Shown here: in pieces, positions 9,626 to 18,996 of the stretch
How the letters are laid out: the number at the start of each line of letters is the position of its first letter
How positions within the stretch are numbered: the stretch's first letter is position 1
NCBI GenBank assembly: GCA_018398575.1
Contig: JAGTXZ010000014.1
Coordinates: forward strand, 2,790,001 to 2,854,000
Direction: 5' to 3'
Origin: Ampelomyces quisqualis
Lineage: Eukaryota; Ascomycota; Dothideomycetes; Pleosporales; Phaeosphaeriaceae
DNA length: 64,000 nucleotides
The notes under the pieces: generated by a model
Databases searched by the model: none
The model's input: the letters and a program-made list of their open reading frames with translations, nothing else
Told to the model about the DNA's origin: nothing
Translations under genes and position numbers: made by a program

Positions 9626-11137
9626 TCACTCATCCCATGGAATATCCACCTCTTCAACCCTCGTACAGGTCAAATACGGTAACCCGCCTTGGCGCAAATC
9701 TAGTTCGAGGAAGTTCCGCATCAGCGGCTTGACGGCTTCTTGTGCTTTGTTCTTTATTTCCTCGATGCGCCGCTCAAACCGCTTGAGATTCTCGCGGTTA
9801 TAGTGCTCCGGGTTCAGGCGTAGGAAGCGCTTACATTCATCGTGGTTGAGGTAGGCGTTCCCTGCGGCGCCGAGGAGGCGGAAGATGCGGCCCGTGTTGA
9901 ACGCTGGTGGGGGGGCGGGGGGGTTGGAAGGATGCCGAGAGTGTGAGGAGGATGGCGGGGGAGCGTTTGGTGATTTGAGGATGGGCGCGGGTGGAGGATT
10001 AGTGTTTTCGGCCAGCCACTGGCGGAAGAGAGACACAGCGAGCCAGTCGAGCCAATTGCTGCTTGGGCTGACGCGCTCGCCGCGCGATGTGGTGAGCGAC
10101 AGGCGGAAGAGCTTGACCTCGATTTTCGCTTTGAGCTCGTCGAGCTCGTCGGCCTTGTCTTCGATGAGCTCGATGACGGGGTCGGCGATTTGGTTGCGCA
10201 GTTGAGCCAAGGCCTGTGGCCATTGGCCCACGACGTGGACCATGGCCTCGGCGAAGATTGCTTTGCTGCGCGCCATGTATCCCAGCTTCAGGTAGGACGG
10301 CGGATACTTTGCGATTTGCTTCCACAGCCGGGCCTGGAAGCGCAGGAGGTGGTGGTCGACGCGAGGCCCGATGACTTGCAGGGCGTCGTACATGTCTGCG
10401 AGCTGGAGCAGGGATTTGCATTCGACGTAGGCGTGGGCGATGTTGGCGGCGTCGAGCGAGGGGGCGTAGTTGTAGAAGATCCTGAAGAGGTTGTCGTAGT
10501 CGCGGAACGTGTCGTCGTCGGGGTCGGACGCGGCGGCGGGCAGGTGCAGGGCGGAGAAGTTGGCCATGCTGCGGAAGAAGCCTGGCTGCGGGGCCGAGGG
10601 TTTGTTGCGCGGGCGAGGGGGTTGCGGCGGGGGAGAGGCATGGCCGCCGCTTCCATCGTCACTGTTGGGGCTGGCCACCAGCATGGGCACGTCGTCGGCG
10701 TGCGTTGCCCAGTCGAGCTCGTATCTCCACGGGGTCTTGTCCTGTGGCGCGGCAGTGCACTCCTCGCCGGTGGCGGCGGCGAAGAAGCCCGAGCATTGCG
10801 TCAGGATCAGGCGGTGCAGCAGGTACCGCCGCTGCTTGCGCCCGTTGGCGAGGACTATTTCGACGTCGCCCGTGTGCGTAAAGACGGGGAACTCGTTGCG
10901 CGGCGGGTGCGACGTGCCGCCCAGCTGCGATCGGGGCGCGCGGTGTCGGCGGGCGGTCGAGGCGCGCGACGAGTGCGATGCGACCGACGGGGGGCGGCGG
11001 AGGGCCAGCGCGCGCTCGGTGGCCTGCGACTCGGGGTACGACACCATGCGCGGCGACGGCGGCTGCGGCTGCGCTGTCTCGTGGTGGTGGCCGCGCTGGA
11101 CAGAGGCGGCGGCGGGCGGTGGACAGAATCCGGCCAT
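9626..11137 (-). CDS. BTB/POZ-domain-like protein
   Basis: About 503 residues from the Met at 11137. The open frame continues upstream into the antisense of the SerRS gene, and I reject that part as coding. The N-terminus is low-complexity. A segment beginning VFTHTGDVEIVL, with YLLHRLILTQCSGFFAA, is the classic BTB start, where the chain is described as stored at the periphery of a fold that dimerises and often recruits Cul3. A Pro/Ser-rich insert separates it from a helical region (AHAYVECKSLLQLADMYDA) that resembles the second half of fungal BTB proteins. The C-terminus is charged and ends DIPWDE. It lies head-to-tail 107 bp downstream of the SerRS stop. Molecular role is unknown; transcription or ubiquitin-adaptor functions are possible. 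Confidence 0.8.
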   Translation of the reverse strand: MAGFCPPPAAASVQRGHHHETAQPQPPSPRMVSYPESQATERALALRRPPSVASHSSRASTARRHRAPRSQLGGTSHPPRNEFPVFTHTGDVEIVLANGRKQRRYLLHRLILTQCSGFFAAATGEECTAAPQDKTPWRYELDWATHADDVPMLVASPNSDDGSGGHASPPPQPPRPRNKPSAPQPGFFRSMANFSALHLPAAASDPDDDTFRDYDNLFRIFYNYAPSLDAANIAHAYVECKSLLQLADMYDALQVIGPRVDHHLLRFQARLWKQIAKYPPSYLKLGYMARSKAIFAEAMVHVVGQWPQALAQLRNQIADPVIELIEDKADELDELKAKIEVKLFRLSLTTSRGERVSPSSNWLDWLAVSLFRQWLAENTNPPPAPILKSPNAPPPSSSHSRHPSNPPAPPPAFNTGRIFRLLGAAGNAYLNHDECKRFLRLNPEHYNRENLKRFERRIEEIKNKAQEAVKPLMRNFLELDLRQGGLPYLTCTRVEEVDIPWDE

Positions 11138-11244
11138 GTGACCGTGTGGACGCGAGGGCTGGACTTGGCATGTCCCGGCCAACCATGTACGAAGTATGGG
11201 ATTGGAGACGAGCGGAATGCACAGGTACATACAGTGTCCCCCTT

Positions 11245-12774
11245 CTACCCCCTCCCGCAACACCTCTGCATCTTCTCCTGGCCGCCCATGAACGGCCGTA
11301 GCACCGCTGGTATCGCCACACTGCCATCCTGCTCGTTCCAGTGCGTCTCCAAGATGGCTGCAAGAACCCGAGGCACCGCAAGCGCCGTCCCGTTGAGCGT
11401 GTGAGGGAACGCGAGCTTGCCGTTGATGCGGGTGCGCGTGTGCAGACGCCGGCTCTGGTAGTCGGTACACATGGACGTCGATGTGACCTCCCCCCATCCT
11501 TCGTCCAGCTCCCTGCGCGATGGAAAGAAGGCTTCCATGTCGCGCTTCCTTGTTGCGCTGGCGCCGAGATCGGTCGTGGGCATCTCCAAGATGCGGCAGT
11601 GCAGACCAAGAGCTTCGAGAATCTCCTTCTGGATCGATAGCATCTCCTCGAAGATGGCCTCCGCGTTGGCCGCGTGGGACGACGTGAAATGCTCGTCTCC
11701 TGCATGGTCGGGCAACGTCCATGCGAACATCTCCACTTTCGTGAATTCGTGTACCCGGTACAGGCCCTTCGTGTCTGCTCCCCGTGCGCCAGCTTCGGCA
11801 CGATAGCATCGGCTCACGCCGACCGTCTTGAGCGGCAGCTGCGTGTCTTCGATGGTCTGGTTTGCCTTCATGCCTGCCAGTGGAATTTCCGCGGTTCCTG
11901 CTAGCGCTAATGGAGGCTTCGATTTGTCCTTGTCTGACTGTTCAATGGCGTATATTTGCTGCTCTCCATGCTGATCTCGTGGTTGGAATCCGCATGCTGA
12001 GGCAATGTGCGAGTATACCAACGACGGCGGGGCCACTGCGGTCCAACCCTTCTTTCTTGCCACGCTGAGCGCATACTGCACCAGCGCTTGTTCCAACATG
12101 GCTCCATCGCCTACCAAGAAGTACCATCCCCAGCCCGACGTCTGCGCCGAGCCGGAAAAGTCTAGGATTCCCAGACTCTGTCCAATCTCAACGTGTGATT
12201 TCCATGCTCGGCCGGACGCCGACTTTGCCGGTGACAGCTGCTCGTTGATGTGTCCGACGACGTCAGGCTCGGTACCAACCGGCGTGTGCGTGCTGCTCAG
12301 GTTGGGCAGATGCTGTGCAAGCCTCTCGATTTCCTCCTGCAGCTGTGTCTCCTGCGCCTCGACAGCGGCCAGCTCCGTCTTGAGCTCCTTCGCTTGCGCA
12401 ATCAAGTCTTGCTTCACGCGCGCGTCCTTGGGCCCCGCTCCCTTCACCCGCGCGGCAGCTTGTGACAGCTGCGCACGGAGCCGGCTGTTTCGTTCTCGAA
12501 GACCGCGCGCATTCTGCCGGAGCGCGAGCCATTGCTCGTGGAGTTCGATAATCCGCCAGGACGACTTGCTGTGTGCGCCATAGTTGCGGTCTATGCAGTT
12601 CTGTTCGTACAGTCCAGGGTTTTGGCGGATATGCTTGATGTCGATCGTGGGCTTCGGTGCGAAAGAAGGCCGAGTGTAGCTTCGAGGCGCGGGATTACGT
12701 GGCCATGGTAGTCTCTGGCTGTATCTTGCCTCTACAGTCCGAGAGTCTCCCCAAGACCTCCGGAGGGCCTGCAT
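11245..12774 (-). CDS. DIA4: Seryl-tRNA synthetase, probably mitochondrial
   Basis: Class II aminoacyl-tRNA synthetase of about 509 residues that charges tRNA-Ser with serine. The start at 12774 (MQALRRSWGDSRT) gives an Arg-rich, acid-poor leader typical of mitochondrial import; an upstream Met at 12882 is possible. An N-terminal coiled-coil arm (LRERNSRLRAQLSQ, then LKTELAAVEAQETQLQEEIERL) fits the tRNA-binding helical hairpin of SerRS. Motif 2 reads CYRAEAGARGADTKGLYRVHEF near residue 325 and motif 3 contains LNGTALAVPRVLAAILE near 465. The leader and divergence from cytosolic SerRS point to the organellar enzyme (yeast Dia4). It diverges from the unknown gene at 13022. Confidence 0.9.
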   Translation of the reverse strand: MQALRRSWGDSRTVEARYSQRLPWPRNPAPRSYTRPSFAPKPTIDIKHIRQNPGLYEQNCIDRNYGAHSKSSWRIIELHEQWLALRQNARGLRERNSRLRAQLSQAAARVKGAGPKDARVKQDLIAQAKELKTELAAVEAQETQLQEEIERLAQHLPNLSSTHTPVGTEPDVVGHINEQLSPAKSASGRAWKSHVEIGQSLGILDFSGSAQTSGWGWYFLVGDGAMLEQALVQYALSVARKKGWTAVAPPSLVYSHIASACGFQPRDQHGEQQIYAIEQSDKDKSKPPLALAGTAEIPLAGMKANQTIEDTQLPLKTVGVSRCYRAEAGARGADTKGLYRVHEFTKVEMFAWTLPDHAGDEHFTSSHAANAEAIFEEMLSIQKEILEALGLHCRILEMPTTDLGASATRKRDMEAFFPSRRELDEGWGEVTSTSMCTDYQSRRLHTRTRINGKLAFPHTLNGTALAVPRVLAAILETHWNEQDGSVAIPAVLRPFMGGQEKMQRCCGRG

Positions 12775-13021
12775 CGTCACATACAGCGGTGGGATGACGC
12801 TGGCTCCACTGCGGAACTTTTGGGCTGCGTCGCTAGACCGAGTGGCCCTGCGTCGATCAGTCGCGTCGCGCTCATCCCGCACCCCTCATGCTTCACCCTC
12901 ACCGCCAAGAACCTCCAGCAAAATATGACTGGCGTCCATGCGATGAAGAGTCCCCCTATGAAAGACACAGGGCCAGCCTTCTTCTTCGTGTGCATCCTCG
13001 TACCCGACCTGACACAACACC

Positions 13022-14035
13022 ATGGCGCCCAATCTACGCAAGCGTCCAGCGCCATCAGGTGACCAACACATATGCTCGAATGTCTCCCAATCTCCCAGGT
13101 CATCGGAGCCTCAGATACGGAAAGTTCGTCCGAAGGATGGCATCGCACATGGGCAGCGAGAAGCAGCACCACAACCCCCGCCTTCAACAGCTGGCCATAA
13201 GCCATTAGTTCTGCATCGGCCACATCCGGACAGCAAGTTATGCCAGAACTTCCACTGGGTTCCGTATCCATTAGGCCTCATGCCCTACGATTCGTGGCAC
13301 AAGCTCCACCATCGTGAAGGCACACAACCACCACTATCTTTTCGCTGTCCAGTCTGCAGACAAGAACGCAAAGTGACCGCGCACTTGCGGAAGATGTTCC
13401 TGGTAGCTGAGCGCCTCACATGGGACGACAAGCTGGTGTCTGCCTGCGAGAAAGATGTGAACGAGGAGCTCAATTGGGCAGTCAACTACGAACTGGGCAT
13501 TCTAGAGCCTTGCATCGAGGACCCAGAACAGGCCATCGGCGGGGAGAAGAGCCGTGTCAACAAGTTCCATCCATACCAAAACGAGTATGAGATGAAGCTC
13601 GCCTTCAATTTCATCTTCATGACGCAAGACATGACCAAAACGACATGGGCATTGTGGATCGGCACACAAATGCATCTGCAAGATCTGTTTGACGATGAAG
13701 AGAGGGACAGTCTGCAAAGTGTTCCAGGAAAAAGCTCATTACCTCAGAGACGCCGAGAAGCTTCGAGTACTGCGTTTGCGCGGCAGCAAATACCGGAAAC
13801 AACAGACACCATCGACCTCACAGGATACGTGTTAGACCAAAAGCCATACGACCCAACACCACCCAAACGCATACAAAGCTACAAGTCACTGCAAGATTTC
13901 TACTCACTCCTCGACAAGATCGAGCGAACATCCTATGTTGGTGCTCTTTTCCTCGAGGCATACGCGGAGAAGTTGAGAGACGATATGTGCAAGGACTGCT
14001 GGCTGAAGCACAACATCCATCTCCACGTCTTCTGA
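13022..14035 (+). CDS. Conserved-looking hypothetical protein with SIM-like motif
   Basis: A 337-residue single-exon frame starting MAPNLRKRPAPSG. The N-terminal 60 residues are basic and disordered. A central region contains RCPVCRQERK, a single CxxC knuckle, then a helical, acidic stretch. DTIDLTGYV near residue 260 resembles a SUMO-interacting motif. The C-terminus has two more Cys (MCKDCWLK). I recognise no family. The basic N-terminus and SIM-like motif would suit a nuclear protein, but that is only inference. It shares a 247-bp divergent promoter with the SerRS gene. Confidence 0.75.
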   Translation: MAPNLRKRPAPSGDQHICSNVSQSPRSSEPQIRKVRPKDGIAHGQREAAPQPPPSTAGHKPLVLHRPHPDSKLCQNFHWVPYPLGLMPYDSWHKLHHREGTQPPLSFRCPVCRQERKVTAHLRKMFLVAERLTWDDKLVSACEKDVNEELNWAVNYELGILEPCIEDPEQAIGGEKSRVNKFHPYQNEYEMKLAFNFIFMTQDMTKTTWALWIGTQMHLQDLFDDEERDSLQSVPGKSSLPQRRREASSTAFARQQIPETTDTIDLTGYVLDQKPYDPTPPKRIQSYKSLQDFYSLLDKIERTSYVGALFLEAYAEKLRDDMCKDCWLKHNIHLHVF

Positions 14036-14557
14036 GTTTGATCTTGCCCTGTGTGTGATACCCCTCTTTTCTCATGGCGGACGGCGTTTCCATCACCTGA
14101 GTTTCGACATGTCTGCACGCGATGACGTCTTCGGGATGATTTGCGAACTTCAACGTTGCACCACATGTACAAATGCATTAATCAGTATCGCATGACGCCT
14201 CATGTGGCCGTGAACCATAGCACTCGATTCAAATGACGTGGTCTTGTGGCTGCGGTCAGCGTCCACCTCAGCTGGTGTCGTGTGCCTAAGCTTCCCGCTC
14301 GCTACACGGAGCTCGGCATTGAACCTCGAAGCCGTCTCCGCATGCACACTTTGACCAGGCAACACAAGGTGCGGCGTCTTGGAAGACCGTGCCGTTGCCT
14401 ACACGTCTGCCTGCCCTCATAAGACCCTCGCCCCTCGTTGTCGCTCTCTTCTTCCTCGACCCGACGTTTGTTCGCTGCGTGCGCGCCTCCAGCAACGTCC
14501 CCTTGGGTACATCACACCTCCGCGGCGACTTCACCCCACATCCTCACCTCCAAAACG
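14036..14557. other. Intergenic, promoter of the TLC-domain gene
   Basis: 522 bp. Frames on both strands overlap one another and none resembles a protein. CT-rich tracts around 14430-14550 immediately precede the ATG, as is common in fungal promoters. Confidence 0.5.
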
Positions 14558-15773
14558 ATGCGTGACCCATTCCCGCTCGCCCCGCCGGCGACTTTGCTGC
14601 CGTATGTCGAAAAGGTATCCGATTATCTGGCGATGAAGACGCTGCCGCTGCATTACCACGAGGTCATCGTGGCCTACGCAGTCTACCACACCACGAACAA
14701 GTACATCGCGCCCGCTTTCTCGCGCTACTTCTTCCCCCGGTCGTACTCGACGTTGAATGCGCGCACCAAGTTGAACTGGGATGTCCACATCGTCTCGTTC
14801 GTGCAGAGCGTGGTGATATGCACGCTGGCGATTTGGGTCATGTGGGCAGACACGGAGCGATTTGAGATGGACGCAAAGGAGCGCGTGCATGGATATACAG
14901 GCGCGTCTGGCCTGATCCAAGCCTTTGCAGGAGGGTACTTCCTGTGGGACTTTGTAATTACCGCGCAGAACTTCAACATCTTCGGAATCGGCATGCTCTT
15001 CCACGCCATATCCGCGCTCTGCGTCTTCTCGCTGGGATTCGTACGTATCAAGGAGCACGGCATGCGTGGTGGGATACTGACCATAATCGCAGCGTCCATT
15101 CGTAAACTTCTACGCGCCAACCTTCATACTCTACGAGCTCTCCTCCCCCTTCCTCAACATCCACTGGTTCTGCGATAAGCTCGACATGACTGGTTCAACC
15201 CTACAATTCGTAAACGGCATCGTTCTGCTCTTCACCTTTTTCTCCTGCCGCTTGTGCTGGGGCACATACAACTCCTTCTGCGTCATCGTAGACGTGTACC
15301 GCGCCTACACCGCCGGCGCCGTGACCCTTTCCGACCCAGCTACAGGAAAACTCAACGCCAACACGACTGTCGGAAACGCAGGCTTCAAGCACGACGTCCT
15401 GCAATTCGCAGAGGGCCAGACCGTACCCCTCTGGCTCGCAGCCGCATACCTCGCTTCGAACGTCACGCTCAACGGCCTCAACTGGTTCTGGTTCAGCAAG
15501 ATGATCGAGACGCTGCGCAAGCGCTTCGATCCGCCGCTTGGCACGCGAAGGCCGGAGGAAGCACACAGGAACGTCAAGCAACATGAAAAGGTCATGATCG
15601 AGGGTACACACGTTCTTACTCCTGCGGCTGTCATGGCTGACGATTCAGATTACCTAAGAGCAGGCGGCGATGCGGGTGCAAATGTGGTGTTGGAGAAACA
15701 GCGTACAGGAACGCATCTGGAAGTCAAAGCAAGCGCGGTTCGGCGCCGGACGAGCACAAAGCGCGAGGGGTGA
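14558..15773 (+). CDS. TLC-domain multi-pass membrane protein
   Basis: Two exons, 14558-15040 and 15093-15773, give 387 residues. The intron (15041-15092, GTACGT..CTGAC..CAG) joins SLGF to RPFVNFYAPTFILYEL, which restores a TLC (TRAM-LAG1-CLN8) domain. About seven hydrophobic segments are visible, including HIVSFVQSVVICTLAIWVM, IFGIGMLFHAISALCVF and GIVLLFTFFSCRLCWGTY. The family includes ceramide synthase relatives and TMEM56/TLCD proteins of the ER or plasma membrane. The ceramide-synthase catalytic HH motif is not evident, so a TLCD/TMEM56-like lipid-handling role is more likely than acyl transfer. The C-terminal 70 residues are hydrophilic and disordered. Confidence 0.88.
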
Positions 15774-16641
15774 AATCGTATACTGCTACAAACGAACGCT
15801 AGACGACCTGTGGGAAAGCAAATCGTAGCCCAAGTACAACCCACCGATGAATATTTTTTTCTCTTGTTCTGACAAAGACTCTCGCCTCTCTCTCTCCTCT
15901 CCGACATCATCACCCCCAAAAAAACCCTTCTTCAATAACACTTCCTCACCCCTCCACGCACAGCCACCGCATCGCCCGCATCTCGGATCGCACTACGCCC
16001 GGCCCGGAGTAAAGCGTACACGTAGACCAAAAAAGAAGCAGGCAGCCCCGGGCGAGGACGGTATATTTCCAGCGCGAGGAACACGCTAGACGGCTGACGA
16101 TGAGGGGTAGACTTGCTGTTGTTATGTGGTTGTTCGCTCTGGGGGGGATTTGTCGGACATGGTTTGGGGGAGAAGGGGAGAAGGAGTTGCGTGTGTGTGG
16201 ATGGTCAGGTTTGCGTGTTGTTGTGGTACAATGGACAAAGGGTAACGGGATGATGTGGCGGGGGGTTGTGATGCGATACTGCTTGGGGCTTCTACCTACT
16301 GACGGGCTGCCGGGTTGGTTGGGGCTACGTACTGAGCGGCGAGATGTGCTGCATCAGAGGTATATTGTGCGAATGGCACGTGGGCGGCAGAAAGCAGTAA
16401 GGGGACCGCGATGGACGTTTGTGATCTGGAAGTGCAAGTCTAGAGTCGATGGAGCCGATGGCGAAAAACGGGTGTATTTTCTTTTACATTGTTAGCACAG
16501 GAGAGGACAGAGCGCGAGTTGGTATCCTTTGCAACTCTCTAGGTCCGATGATACCGCCATGCACACTCGCTCAAGAACTAGAACAAAGGAACACGGTGCG
16601 AGGTTTGTGCCAGGGTCTATAGCATCCTGCAACGGCACAGC
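15774..16641. other. Intergenic between convergent TLC and UBC7 genes
   Basis: 868 bp. A 131-codon frame at 16100-16495 is Gly/Trp/Arg-rich and lacks any recognisable motif, so I do not call it. G-rich runs occur around 16140-16270. The stretch otherwise holds two 3' ends. Confidence 0.5.
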
Positions 16642-17251
16642 TCATTCAAACTCTAGGCTGTCTCGGACGCACTTCCGTACGTTCTTCTTGAACTCGGCTG
16701 TGTTGTCGCGCCAAAGTCTCGCTGCATCTGGATTTGCCGGTGACTCGTCGTTCGGACTCGAGAGCATCGAGATGACGGATAGCAGGATGGTCTCTGGCGT
16801 TTGCACCGGTGACCAGCGCTCGGCTGCGGACTCGTAGCCCCACTTGTCTTCTTCTGGTGGATGGAGGATTGAGATGCAGACTTCGCCATTGGGATAGACT
16901 GTGTGCGTGTTAGCACGGAGCTACATTCGAGTGCACTACTTGCGCTCACTGTTCGGGTGGTAGATGGGCGTCTCAAAGCGCATCTTGGGAGGCAGCAGTG
17001 GGTATTCGATCGGGAAGGCCAGTCGCGCTCGGAAGAATCCACCTGTAAGCCGATTAGCCACGTCTCTTGCGCGAGTTCCATGGCTATGTGCCTCCGTAGA
17101 ACTTTGTGTCATCATCGATCATAAGCATAACCTCCCATTCGAAGACGTTGCTGTCCACCAGGCCACAGCTGATGCCCGAGATGCTTTTGTCATTCTGCAT
17201 CTGCTTGAGTTGCCTGGACAGCAGTCCGGCTGCGGCAGATGAAGACGCCAT
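16642..17251 (-). CDS. UBC7: Ubiquitin-conjugating enzyme E2, Ubc7/UBE2G2 type
   Basis: Three exons, 17251-17092, 17042-16950 and 16898-16642, give 169 residues. The first encodes MASSSAAAGLLSRQLKQMQ through DDDTKFYG, the second GFFRARLAFPIEYPLLPPK to IYHPN, and the third NGEVCISILHPPEEDKWGY onward. The catalytic Cys is residue 92, followed by HPP and the acidic loop insertion (EEDKWGYESAAERW) that distinguishes Ubc7/UBE2G from shorter E2s. By family knowledge it conjugates ubiquitin in ER-associated degradation with Cue1/Hrd1-type partners at the ER membrane. Intron 2 (16899-16949) is GT-AG. Intron 1 (17043-17091) appears to start with GC. A perfect 30-bp duplication lies about 50 bp upstream of the ATG. 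Confidence 0.93.
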
Positions 17252-17300
17252 AATCGGCTCGCGTGCGGCGAGTGTTCACTGTTGCCGCTCTATGCGCGAC

Positions 17301-17360
17301 GTCACGCCGGCGCAAGTGAAATAGCGAGACGTCACGCCGGCGCAAGTGAAATAGCGAGAC
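17301..17360. repeat. Perfect 30-bp tandem duplication with CRE-like cores upstream of UBC7
   Basis: Bases 17301-17330 and 17331-17360 are identical. Across each junction the sequence reads GACGTCAC, a CRE/bZIP-like core, so the duplication places two such cores 30 bp apart, 50-110 bp upstream of the UBC7 ATG. Confidence 0.9.
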
Positions 17361-18996
17361 GGGCTATGGCAGTTGGGAAGCTTCCCTGGCGAGAATGGAG
17401 TCGTTGGCCTGGAGTCGGGGGTTCCGGGGGATTTGGGGCAGAACCGTGATGTCAAGACTCAAGGAAGAGCCTCGGAGGTGAGCTGCGGCGTCGATGCGGA
17501 GGCCCGGAGAGGTTATAGCGGGGCAATATAAGTGATCAGATTGCGGGCAGCCAGGAGGCACTCTGTTTCATCGAGTGTGGGCGAGATGGACGCTATGTAG
17601 GGACGTCCCGAAGCGTGTGGCGATGGAGTGAAGGTTCAACGGTGCGAGGGAAAAAAAGTTATACGAAGAAGCAAGCATCGCGAGTTGCGACAGTTCCAAT
17701 CGACGGGCAGCAGGTGGCGGCGCATCGGCGCTTACAAGGATCATACCTATTACTTCGTATGGGGTGGCTCGCCTTCCCTTTCCACTCGCATGCGTCCTCG
17801 CCGTCTCAAAGACACCTCTTTGTTCATTTCACACGAGACGACTTCCCGCGACGGCTCTGGCTGTGGGCGTGCTGCTGATGCCATCTCCAAGGACCCGCCC
17901 TCGCATGCGCCGTGCTGCCACCTGGCCGTGCTTATGGGACACCATACCGCGAGACCATCGTATCGTGTACGAGGAGAAAATGTGCCGTGGGAGAATGGAG
18001 AAGAAGAAGAGGAGGTTTTCAGAACCCTTCCATTTCAGAGGCTTTCTTGTGCGCGCCTCATGACAGGCAACCTCGGCTTGCAACATCAATACGCCTGGAC
18101 CCTGAAGCAGAGGTGCGGGCGTTTCTGTACGTCGGCGCATGCTCCAGGCCAAAGCGACATTGCCTGTTCGAGGAAACAGTCCTGCACCCAAACGACCCGC
18201 TGATTTCAGAGACGGCTCCCAAAAGCAAAGAGACGTTTGGCATCAAAAGCTGACTGCGGCGACCAATCGACGACCGAACACATGCCCCATGACTAATCCT
18301 CTGCCTGCTTATCTTTGCCAATCTTGCTGGACAACTGACCTTGCTGCTAAGGTGCAGAAAGCTTGTTTCTCCCACTGCATCGCTACCAATTGAGCGCCTT
18401 GCCGGACGTTCGACGCCGAATCCAGACGGCAAATGCATGTAACATCGAGAACACTCTACCGCAAGCCGTAGGCGTATTTGACCAACATTGGATAGTGTAC
18501 GGAGTAAGCTGAGTCGGCATCCTCAGCAACCGACCCATCATTTCCAACAAGCGCACACGGTGGACCCAAATCTCATTACAACGTGAGGTCAACCAAGGTA
18601 ATCAAGTGGTCGATTGTTCTTTACTCCATCAGAATACTTCCTCTGTGGCATTGTTTCATGCCATACGATTAGAGCTAGCCACCCGGTGTCATTACCCGTG
18701 CTGGCTTGGACGAGCTCACGCGAAAACGATCAACGTCTGCAGCTATTGACAGGGATCCTACCAAGTCGCCGAGTCGAATCCTTCTGCCCATACATACGAG
18801 TGGGCTTGCCGGCCACCACCACCATCATGACAGAGGCTGCCTGCCTGCGTTGACAGGGCCCGGCCGTTACCGCATACGGTGCTGCTCGACAGCTGTACTT
18901 AAAGCTTTGCCCAGAGACCGTGGGCCCACCGGAACCTTTGGCTGGATCTCGCAAGCACGCAGACCACGGTGAAACTGTTCGACATGCTTCAGTGAC
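17361..18996. other. Long intergenic region, no supported gene
   Basis: Several frames of 60-190 codons overlap on both strands (the longest at 17628-18203, +) but none has motif, composition or splice context that I can defend. A TACGGAGTA motif lies at 18498-18506. A decayed gene cannot be excluded. Confidence 0.45.

Noticed and set aside
11138..11809. N-terminal extension of the BTB frame
   Set aside because: It lies antisense-frame-shifted within the SerRS coding region, whose motifs are unmistakable.
16100..16495. 131-codon plus-strand frame
   Set aside because: Gly/Trp/Arg-rich with no motif, in the gap between convergent genes; G-rich DNA alone explains the open frame.
17628..18203. 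191-codon plus-strand frame
   Set aside because: No known motif, and competing frames on both strands are similarly long.
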